Source: Flavobacteriales bacterium
GTDB taxonomy: Bacteria; Bacteroidota; Bacteroidia; UBA10329
DNA: 64,000 nt
Assembly (NCBI GenBank): GCA_016124845.1
Contig: WGMW01000049.1
Location: forward strand, 36,529-100,528
Direction of reading: 5' to 3'
Positions 57,374 through 64,000 of the stretch are shown piece after piece; position 1 is the first letter of the stretch, and each line of letters begins with the position of its first letter. The translations under genes and the position numbers were made by a program. The notes below the pieces were generated by a model. It made no database searches. It was not told where the DNA came from and saw only the letters and a program-made list of their open reading frames with translations.

Positions 57374-57670
57374 GCGCTGCGGAAGTATCTCCGGTTCAAA
57401 GCTGCTGTTGCGGTCTCTGGGCGTGTTCACATCTATGCTGCCAAAGCCCCTCTTCACCTTCTTGCCCATCCTGCTGTTGCGCCTGTTGGGGGTGTCCGTA
57501 TCCTTCAGATGGGCGTCCATCTCGCCCTCCATCGCTGCTTCAAGCAACCGCTTGAGCATCGGAGCAAGAACTCCGTCCTTGCCGCCCAGTTCCTTACCGT
57601 TCTTCAGGGCCTCTATCGCATCCCGCTCAAAGTTGGCATAGTCAATCCTGTCTTTCTCTTGGTCTTCCAT
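57374..57670 (-). pseudogene. IS256-type transposase, N-terminal remnant
   Basis: The first 99 codons match mutator-type transposases (FERDAIEALKNGKELGGKDG, LEAAMEGEMDAHL, NTPRDRNSSFEPEI). After PQR the similarity ends and the frame runs on through unrelated sequence to 57236. The DDE catalytic domain is missing, so the element cannot move. An end sequence lies upstream near 57710-57735. Confidence 0.85.
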
Positions 57671-57709
57671 TTTTTCTGTGTCTTTCTGGTTATCAAATCC
57701 ATCTATCTG

Positions 57710-57735
57710 ACATCTGACACAGTTTATTGAACAGA
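57710..57735. mobile_element. Probable terminal inverted repeat of the IS256-type remnant
   Basis: On the minus strand this stretch includes CAATAAACTGTGTCAG, about 40-65 bp before the transposase start, where IS256-family ends are expected. The matching right end is not visible, in line with truncation. Confidence 0.4.
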
Positions 57736-57894
57736 CTCTTTTGTCATTACCTCAACATCATGTTTTGAGTTCAAATTGTATTTGAAGGCTAAAGCGCATT
57801 TCGGGTCTTGAAACGAGCCGACCGTTTCCATTAACGGTCTGTTTCGTGCTTTTTCATTTCGGATTTAGTGCTTTCCAACCGATACATTTGCCGC

Positions 57895-60357
57895 ATGAGC
57901 GCCCTTGCCGTGTTTGTGGAAGTGATATTGCCGTTGCCCTTGGCCGGCACGTTCACCTATCGCGTGCCGCAGGTGATGGAGGCGTACGTGGCCGTGGGCA
58001 AGCGCGTGGTGGTGCAGTTCGGCCGCAGAAAACTCTACACGGGCATCATCAGCGAGGTGCACCACACGCCCCCGCAGCACTATCAGGCCAAATACCTCGA
58101 AGACCTGCTGGACGATGCGCCCGTGGTGCTGCCCGGCCAGATGGCCTTCTGGAACTGGATGGCCGAGTATTACCTCTGCCATGTGGGCGATGCGATGAAT
58201 GCCGCCATCCCCTCCGGGCTGAAACTCTCGAGCGAGAGCCGCCTGGCCATCCACCCCGATTATGCAGGCGAGCTGGAAGGATTGAATGAGGAGGAACTGG
58301 ACGTGCTGGAGGCGCTGCAGCACAACACCTTTCTTACCATGGACGACCTGGCACAGCTGGTGCGCAAAACGCATGTGCACCGCATTGTGCGTTCGCTTAC
58401 CGAGCAGGGCGTGGTGGTGCAGTATGAGGAGTTGCAGCAGAAGTTCAAACCCAAGAAGGAGACCGTGTACCGCTTGGCCGAATGGCTGGGTGACAAGGAG
58501 AAGCTACAGGAGGTGTTCGAGGCGCTGAACAGGGCACCGAAGCAACTGGAGGCACTCATGCAGTTCATCCAGCTATCAAGAACAGGCAAGGAGCAGGGCG
58601 TGGTAAAACGGCAGATGCTCATTGGCGACACTGGTGTTTCGGCTGCTGCCATCGACCAGCTCATCAAAAAAGAGATACTCATAAAGGAAGAGGTGGAAAC
58701 TTCGCGCCTACAGGATGAAGGGCCTTGGGCCGAAGGCGAAGTGCAGCTGACCGAGCTGCAACAGCAGGCGTTCGATGCGTTGCACGCGCATCTTGCCGAA
58801 AAGGACGCGGCCTTGCTGCATGGCGTTACCGGCAGTGGCAAGACGGAGATCTACATCCGCCTCATCCATGAGTTCCTGAACCAAGGCAAACAGGTGCTGT
58901 ACATGCTACCAGAGATCGCGCTGACCGCGCAGATGATCCAGCGCCTGCAGAAACATTTTGGCGAACGCGTGGGAATCTATCACTCCAAAATATCCGACAA
59001 CGAGCGGGTGGAAGTGTGGAAGAAACAACTGAGCGCGGAACCTTACGGGGTGGTGCTGGGCGCGCGTTCGTCCATGTTCCTACCGTTCCACAATTTGGGC
59101 ATGGTGATACTGGACGAGGAGCACGAGCACACCTTCAAACAATACGACCCGGCACCGCGCTACCATGCACGCGATGCGGTGGCGTATCTCTGCAAGCGTT
59201 CCAACGCCAAGTTGCTGCTGGGTTCGGCCACACCCAGTTTGGAGGCTTATTACAACGCCAAGCGCGGCAAGATCGGCATGGTGGAACTCACCGAACGTTT
59301 CGGTGGGCTGCAACTGCCGCACATCGAGGTGTGCGACCTTGCCAAGGAACGGCAGGCCGATGCCATGAAGGGGCCGTTCAGTTCGCATCTGCTCAACCGC
59401 GTGGCGGAGACGCTGCACCGCAGGCAGCAGGTCATCATCTTCCAGAACAGGCGCGGGTATTCCAGCTTTGTGCAATGCAACAATTGCGGCTGGGTGCCCG
59501 ATTGCATCAACTGCGACATCTCGCTCACCTACCACAAATACAGCAACGACCTGCGCTGCCATTACTGCGGCCATGCGGATAAGGTGCCGCACGTATGTCC
59601 GCAATGCCAGTCCACGTACATCAAGACCAAAGGATTCGGTACCGAACAGATAGAGGAGGAGCTGGCTCTGCATTTCCCCGAGGCCATCGTGGCGCGCATG
59701 GACATGGACACCACGCGCGGCAAGCATGCCTACACACGCATCATCTCCGACTTTGAGGAGCAGCGCATCGATATTCTGGTGGGCACGCAGATGGTGACCA
59801 AAGGACTCGACTTCGATCACGTGGGGCTGGTGGGCATCCTCAATGCCGACCAACTGCTCAATTACCCTGATTTCCGTTCGTACGAGCGGGCGTATCAACT
59901 GATGGCACAGGTCAGCGGCCGTGCCGGAAGAAAAGGCAGGAGGGGACTGGTGGTCATCCAGACCACACAGCCCACGCATTTCATCATCGAGAAGGTGGTG
60001 CAGAACGACTATGAGGGCATGTACGAGGCCGAACTGGTGCAGCGCAAGCAGTTCCGTTATCCACCGTTCATCCGCATGATCACCATTACCATCAAGCACC
60101 GCGACCGCGATGTGGCGGACAAAGCAGCAGACGCCTTAGCCATGGAACTGGAACCGATACCTGATAAACTGCTCTTGGGCCCGGAATACCCGCTGGTGCA
60201 ACGCATCCGCAACAAGTACAACAAGCAGATCATCCTCAAGATGGGAGGCTCCAACATCAAGGAACGCAAGCAGGAGATCTTCAAAAAAATCACAGAGGTC
60301 AACGCCCGCAAAGAGTTCCGCTCGGTGTACTTCCAACCGGATGTGGACCCTGTTTAG
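57895..60357 (+). CDS. priA: Primosomal protein N' (replication restart helicase)
   Basis: The 820-residue protein has the PriA DNA-binding N-terminus (ILPLPLAGTFTYRVP), helicase motifs (GVTGSGKTEIYIRLI, LDEEHEHTFKQYD), and a paired zinc module (CNNCGWVPDC, CHYCGH, CPQC). PriA reloads the replisome at stalled forks. The ATG at 57895 starts the family N-terminus. The gene is clearly more G+C-rich than its surroundings. Confidence 0.96.
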   Translation: MSALAVFVEVILPLPLAGTFTYRVPQVMEAYVAVGKRVVVQFGRRKLYTGIISEVHHTPPQHYQAKYLEDLLDDAPVVLPGQMAFWNWMAEYYLCHVGDAMNAAIPSGLKLSSESRLAIHPDYAGELEGLNEEELDVLEALQHNTFLTMDDLAQLVRKTHVHRIVRSLTEQGVVVQYEELQQKFKPKKETVYRLAEWLGDKEKLQEVFEALNRAPKQLEALMQFIQLSRTGKEQGVVKRQMLIGDTGVSAAAIDQLIKKEILIKEEVETSRLQDEGPWAEGEVQLTELQQQAFDALHAHLAEKDAALLHGVTGSGKTEIYIRLIHEFLNQGKQVLYMLPEIALTAQMIQRLQKHFGERVGIYHSKISDNERVEVWKKQLSAEPYGVVLGARSSMFLPFHNLGMVILDEEHEHTFKQYDPAPRYHARDAVAYLCKRSNAKLLLGSATPSLEAYYNAKRGKIGMVELTERFGGLQLPHIEVCDLAKERQADAMKGPFSSHLLNRVAETLHRRQQVIIFQNRRGYSSFVQCNNCGWVPDCINCDISLTYHKYSNDLRCHYCGHADKVPHVCPQCQSTYIKTKGFGTEQIEEELALHFPEAIVARMDMDTTRGKHAYTRIISDFEEQRIDILVGTQMVTKGLDFDHVGLVGILNADQLLNYPDFRSYERAYQLMAQVSGRAGRKGRRGLVVIQTTQPTHFIIEKVVQNDYEGMYEAELVQRKQFRYPPFIRMITITIKHRDRDVADKAADALAMELEPIPDKLLLGPEYPLVQRIRNKYNKQIILKMGGSNIKERKQEIFKKITEVNARKEFRSVYFQPDVDPV

Positions 60358-60553
60358 CCTTGATGTCTATCCGTTTGTGATGCTGACGAAGGAACCGACC
60401 GCAGGGAGCTCACGACCGAAGGACGTAACTCTGCATCTCAAAGATTAGCTGCGCTGAACTGACGGTTCCTGATTTCTCGGAATAACAAATTGGACGAACG
60501 AATGGATAATGTGAAGTTGCCAAATGCTATCCGCTAAAAGCTAACGGCTTATA

Positions 60554-60561
60554 TATCTTTG
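60554..60561 (+). promoter_or_regulatory. -7 box of asnS
   Basis: TATCTTTG matches TAnnTTTG and lies 20 bp before the asnS ATG. The rest of the 224-bp gap between priA and asnS shows no gene. Confidence 0.5.
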
Positions 60562-60581
60562 CGCGCTTCAAACACAACGCA

Positions 60582-62021
60582 ATGGAAAGCATTAAGGAAT
60601 TACTGGTAACGGAACAGTTGGACCGAGAAGTGACCGTAAGAGGTTGGGTACGCACCAAGAGAGGCAACGCGTATGTCAATTTCGTGGCCATGAACGATGG
60701 CTCCTCTGTCAATAATATCCAGTGCGTGTTCGACCTGGAGGGAAGCTTTAAAGAGGCTGACCTTGTAAAGGTGACCACAGGCGCGTGTGTTTCCATTAAA
60801 GGACAATTGGTTGCCAGCGAAGGCAAGGGTCAACGGGTAGAGGTGAAGGCCACATCGTTTGAAGTGCATGGTGAGGCCGACCCAGAGAAATTCCCGATAC
60901 AGCCGAAGAAGCACAGCTTGGAGTTCTTGCGCGAGAACGCGCATCTGCGTATGCGCACCAGCACCTTCAGTTCGGTGTTCCGTGTGCGCCATGCGCTCAC
61001 ATTCGCCATACATAAGTACTTCAACGACCGTGGTTTCTACAATATTCATTCTCCGATACTTACGGCCACCGATGGCGAAGGAGCAGGAGAGATGTTCCGC
61101 GTTTCTACGTTGGATGCAAAGAACCCACCGTTGAACGAAGACGGTTCAGTTGATTATTCAGAGGATTTCTTCGGAAAGCAGACCAACCTGTGCGTTACAG
61201 GCCAGTTGGAAGCGGAATTGGCCGCCATGGCGCTTTCTAAGGTGTACACCTTCGGACCAACGTTCCGTGCGGAGAACAGCAACACTTCGCGCCACTTGGC
61301 GGAGTTCTGGATGATAGAACCCGAAGTAGCCTTCTACGACATTCACGACAACATGGATCTTGCAGAGGATTTCCTTAAAGAGGTGATCAAGTACGTGATG
61401 GAAACCTGCGCGGACGACCTGCAGTTCCTTTCGGATAGAATTGTGCAGGAAGAGAAAGGCTTGCCGCAGGATAAACGCCAACCGATGGAGTTGTTGGAGA
61501 AGCTCAACTTCGTGATGAACAACGATTTTGCCCGCATCACTTACACCGAGGCCGTGGACATTCTCCGCAACAGTCAACCGAACAAAAAGAAGAAGTTCCA
61601 ATACTTGGTGGATGAGTGGGGCGTAGACCTACAGAGCGAGCACGAGCGCTACTTGGTGGAGAAGCATTTCCAGAAGCCAGTGATCATTACAGGTTACCCT
61701 GCCAAGATCAAAGCATTTTACATGAAGCTGAACGAGGACGGTAAGACCGTTGCCGCTATGGACATTCTCTTTCCGGGCATTGGTGAAATCGTAGGTGGTT
61801 CGCAGCGTGAGGAGCGCTACGATGTGCTATTGCAGAAAGTGAAGGATTTCCACATCCCAGAAGAAAGTGTGTGGTGGTACCTCGATACCCGTAAGTTCGG
61901 AACAGTGACCCACAGCGGCTTTGGACTTGGCTTTGAGCGCCTGATGATGTTTATCACCGGCATGACCAACGTACGTGATGTGATACCATTCCCACGTACT
62001 CCGAAGAATTGTGAGTTTTAA
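60582..62021 (+). CDS. asnS: Asparaginyl-tRNA synthetase
   Basis: The 479-residue class II enzyme has the OB-fold anticodon domain (REVTVRGWVRTKRGN), motif 2 (GPTFRAENSNTSRHLAEFWM) and motif 3 (GFGLGFERLMMFITG). The segment GPTFRAENSN is characteristic of AsnS rather than AspS. It charges tRNA-Asn with asparagine. Length is typical. Confidence 0.97.
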   Translation: MESIKELLVTEQLDREVTVRGWVRTKRGNAYVNFVAMNDGSSVNNIQCVFDLEGSFKEADLVKVTTGACVSIKGQLVASEGKGQRVEVKATSFEVHGEADPEKFPIQPKKHSLEFLRENAHLRMRTSTFSSVFRVRHALTFAIHKYFNDRGFYNIHSPILTATDGEGAGEMFRVSTLDAKNPPLNEDGSVDYSEDFFGKQTNLCVTGQLEAELAAMALSKVYTFGPTFRAENSNTSRHLAEFWMIEPEVAFYDIHDNMDLAEDFLKEVIKYVMETCADDLQFLSDRIVQEEKGLPQDKRQPMELLEKLNFVMNNDFARITYTEAVDILRNSQPNKKKKFQYLVDEWGVDLQSEHERYLVEKHFQKPVIITGYPAKIKAFYMKLNEDGKTVAAMDILFPGIGEIVGGSQREERYDVLLQKVKDFHIPEESVWWYLDTRKFGTVTHSGFGLGFERLMMFITGMTNVRDVIPFPRTPKNCEF

Positions 62022-62084
62022 AACGGGCTTAAACACCCTATCTGCCCAAGGCGGATGAGCCTCAAATTTGCGCTGGCCGCAACG

Positions 62085-62102
62085 GTTTGGCTAAAGCCAA
62101 AC
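62085..62102. terminator. Hairpin between asnS and a convergent gene
   Basis: GTTTGGCT and AGCCAAAC flank two bases. It lies 60 bp after asnS, just before the opposing gene's stop at 62104, and could end transcription from both sides. The T-run is weak. Confidence 0.4.
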
Positions 62103-62103
62103 T

Positions 62104-62544
62104 TCAGTTGGCATTAGTTTTTGTTGGGGTTAGTTTTTCTTTAATTTCTTGGATTTCTATTAGCCTCTCTTTGGGGCCAATAAGGACAGGACAGCTTTCT
62201 AGTGACACTTTATAGAAATATGATGCCTCATCATATTGCCCATGTTCGAACAAGAAATCGGCCTTCTCAGCTGCCACCTTACATAAGTCAGCATCTGCTC
62301 TACAGATCGGTTCACGACCTCTCTCAAGGTTTTCGAGTTTTTCCTTCAGATATTTTCTTTTTGGAAAAAGACCAGAAGCCAACTCATATTCAATTTTAGC
62401 ACCATCAAATTCAGCAATTATATACAAAGAATCTCCCAACTCAACGTGTCGATTGTATTGGCGTTCACGCTCATTTTTACCGTCTTGAGCATACAGGGCA
62501 AAACTCAGCAAGCACAACAATAAAACTGAAAGAGATAGCTTCAT
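62104..62544 (-). CDS. Small secreted protein, TPR-like
   Basis: The 146-residue protein has a signal peptide (MKLSLSVLLLCLLSFALYA). The mature part is helical with spacing like TPR repeats (YNRHVELGDSLYIIAEFDGA, AEKADFLFEHGQYDEASYFY). Function unknown. It is the first of three unrelated, same-strand, evenly spaced small genes at the window end. Confidence 0.7.
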   Translation of the reverse strand: MKLSLSVLLLCLLSFALYAQDGKNERERQYNRHVELGDSLYIIAEFDGAKIEYELASGLFPKRKYLKEKLENLERGREPICRADADLCKVAAEKADFLFEHGQYDEASYFYKVSLESCPVLIGPKERLIEIQEIKEKLTPTKTNAN

Positions 62545-62559
62545 TTTTCAATTGCGCAC

Positions 62560-62690
62560 AACGGTGCGCCTAAAAGTATTGCGTTTTGAAACTACTGAGT
62601 TTTCGAGATGCGGCAACGGTGCAGAACGAAACTGAGACTGACTGATGTACCGTCACAAGTAATTATATTGTGCGCTGTCGTATTCTTGTT
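62560..62690. repeat. Intergenic repeat A, partly palindromic
   Basis: Begins about 15 bp beyond the 62104-62544 gene start and aligns over about 110 bp with repeat B at 63779-63914. Shared islands include GAGACTGACTGA and CAACGG. The two ends carry partial inverted complementarity around GCGCACA. Confidence 0.6.
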
Positions 62691-62735
62691 GTAATTCAGT
62701 ATGTCGTTGGTAAACAGTTCGCGATATAGTGTTGG

Positions 62736-63161
62736 TTAAGAGGTTTGGTTTACACCGTCTCGAATTGCATCTTCAAGTATACCAATACTTATGTCTTTAA
62801 GTGTTTTGAACTTAACACAATAGCCAGTTACGCTCGCCTTACCTATTGTCTTTCCGTAGGTGTCGGGTAAATACTTTTTGTCTCGAATGCCCAATATATA
62901 AACAGATATTCCTGTCGTGTTTGCACTGATGCCAATCTGATAAAACTCTTTGCTCTTACCGTCAGCATATTTTATGGTTTGAAGTCCATATCCAATGTTT
63001 GGATTAGAAACGATTTTGCCATTATCGTCTTTGCCGTCTAAGAACCATAGTTTACATTTTGGCATAACTTTAAGTATGCGTTGATGTAAAGTTTCAATGT
63101 CTGAACGTTTTGGGTCAGGATGTGAAGCAATGTAATCTTTGATTTGTTCTTGAATGTTCAT
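62736..63161 (-). CDS. DUF1801-family protein
   Basis: The 141-residue protein begins IQEQIKDYIASHPDPKRSDI and contains MPKCKLWFLDGKDDNG and NIGYGLQTIKYADG, fitting the DUF1801 (YdhG/iron-binding frataxin-like) family. No enzymatic role is established. It has no signal peptide, unlike both neighbours. Confidence 0.77.
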   Translation of the reverse strand: MNIQEQIKDYIASHPDPKRSDIETLHQRILKVMPKCKLWFLDGKDDNGKIVSNPNIGYGLQTIKYADGKSKEFYQIGISANTTGISVYILGIRDKKYLPDTYGKTIGKASVTGYCVKFKTLKDISIGILEDAIRDGVNQTS

Positions 63162-63350
63162 TTTCGCCCTGTTTACTGTGTGGCCCTACAATGTGCGCCA
63201 ACATTTCTCAACTATGAAAATAGTCCGCCTTATGCGGATTCGACCTTTCAGCCGAAACCGAACTTGGCAGAAACAACTGAGGTTTGCGTACCTATCGTCA
63301 CTCTCTGCTTTGATAGTAGATGTTGTAAGTAGTTTCTTTCGCGTTTCAAT

Positions 63351-63767
63351 TCAATCTACTTGACTAATTGTCACATCTACATTTTCGTTTTGGTAGAAAT
63401 GAAAAGTTATTGATGAGCCTTTGCAAACTTTTGTCCGTTCAACATCATTAGAAAGGTTCGCTTCCAGATCTAAACAGTAAGTTAGATCTACGACCTCTTC
63501 AACTGATATCCAACCGTCCTTTTTGTGAACTGGAGAATTCATTCGAACCCTTCTTTCGAAGGGCTGTCCGAGTAAAGAAGTCAACTCAGCCTCTGTTCTA
63601 TGGTTAAGAAGAGGTGCAATAACCTCATATGATCTCAGTATCAAATCATACCGATAAGTTGAGGATATAAGCCATTTTTCTTTGTCGAAAGGCTCAGAGA
63701 TAAACGATTGTCCAAACAGTACAATCGAGTGGAAGAACATGTATAGGGTAAATCCTATTGTTTTCAT
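63351..63767 (-). CDS. Small secreted protein of unknown function
   Basis: The 138-residue product starts with a signal-like segment (MKTIGFTLYMFFHSIVLFGQ). The mature part contains LNHRTEAELTSLLGQPFERR, a pattern seen in proteins with SmpA/OmlA-like features, but I cannot assign a family. It is the third of three evenly spaced genes on this strand. Confidence 0.65.
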   Translation of the reverse strand: MKTIGFTLYMFFHSIVLFGQSFISEPFDKEKWLISSTYRYDLILRSYEVIAPLLNHRTEAELTSLLGQPFERRVRMNSPVHKKDGWISVEEVVDLTYCLDLEANLSNDVERTKVCKGSSITFHFYQNENVDVTISQVD

Positions 63768-63778
63768 TTCAAATTACC

Positions 63779-63914
63779 GCCAACGGGTACCGCCAAAGAT
63801 AATGCGTTAGAAACTTCCGTCCTTTCGCCATGCACAAACAGCGTAGAACGAAAATGAGACTGACTGACGCACCGTCCTAAGCATTAGATTTTAGCGGGTG
63901 TGCCCGTTGCACAA
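63779..63914. repeat. Intergenic repeat B, long imperfect hairpin
   Basis: The left arm (starting GCCAACGGGTACCGC) and the reverse complement of the right arm (starting GCAACGGGCACACCCGC) match over about 35 bp with a few gaps. The whole unit could fold into one long stem. It aligns to repeat A. Confidence 0.62.
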
Positions 63915-64000
63915 CCCAAATATACCTGTTGAAAACTCAGTTTTCCATGATCTTGACTTTTTGCGCGGTCGGTCCGACCTTCGGTAGATGCAAGGCAAGA
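63915..64000. other. Window end, no supported gene
   Basis: The last 86 bp hold no supported gene. They may be the start of a further cassette that continues outside the window. Confidence 0.5.

Noticed and set aside
62085..63914. Canonical integron attC sites
   Set aside because: No clear GTTRRRY/RYYYAAC core sites were found; only a structural analogy is claimed.

Overview
The window looks like a chromosomal piece of a free-living Bacteroidota, most likely Flavobacteriales. Evidence: four secreted proteins carry a C-terminal type IX secretion (T9SS) sorting domain. There are two GWxTD proteins and a bacillithiol gene (bshA). Many starts lack a Shine-Dalgarno sequence, and many promoters show the Bacteroidota -7 box TAnnTTTG. 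No rRNA operon, CRISPR array or prophage was seen. One tRNA gene (Ser, UGA) is present.

Layout. 1-2.4 kb: tail of a DEAD-box helicase, then a hipBA toxin-antitoxin operon. 2.4-9.3 kb: FMN-dependent glutamate-synthase-like protein, APC permease, small secreted proteins and a Uup-like ABC-F ATPase. 9.4-13.7 kb: a Fic gene between two copies of the uvrA 3' end, then uvrA. 13.9-21.3 kb: ECF sigma factor, RHH/PIN toxin-antitoxin overlapping a PAP2 gene, GWxTD lipoprotein, rmuC, a ParE-type toxin-antitoxin pair flanked by copies of an Omp85 gene's 3' end, and the Omp85 gene itself. 21.3-38.5 kb: housekeeping and stress genes (ung, OsmC, lipA, M43 protease, gap, bshA, nucleoside phosphorylase, three universal stress proteins, xerD, aroQ, glycosyltransferase, second GWxTD protein, tRNA-Ser). 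38.6-53.2 kb: GNAT pseudogene, amidase, secreted phosphoesterase, MFS transporter, a GH31 enzyme with sulfoquinovosidase residues, secreted T9SS proteins, proC, a TPMT-like methyltransferase and rlmD. 53.4-57.9 kb: an A+T-rich accessory patch with a large LRR-Roc-COR protein, a 21-bp minisatellite and an IS256-type transposase remnant. 57.9-62 kb: priA and asnS. 62-64 kb: three unrelated small genes on one strand, evenly spaced and separated by partly palindromic spacers, like a cassette array.

The most notable theme is the fate of gene 3' ends. At three loci (ABC-F, uvrA, Omp85) the last codons of a gene, starting exactly at the stop codon, occur twice as direct repeats around inserted DNA. 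Two of the inserts carry a Fic or toxin-antitoxin gene; the third carries only short repeats. A palindromic repeat also supplies the last codons and stop of the TPMT-like gene, and a 39-bp repeat family abuts the stops of both ABC-F and rlmD. Together these suggest a recurrent mode of insertion at gene termini that keeps the host gene intact. The second main candidate is the Roco-type protein, whose C-terminal region resembles a PD-(D/E)XK nuclease and which may act as an NLR-like defence sensor.
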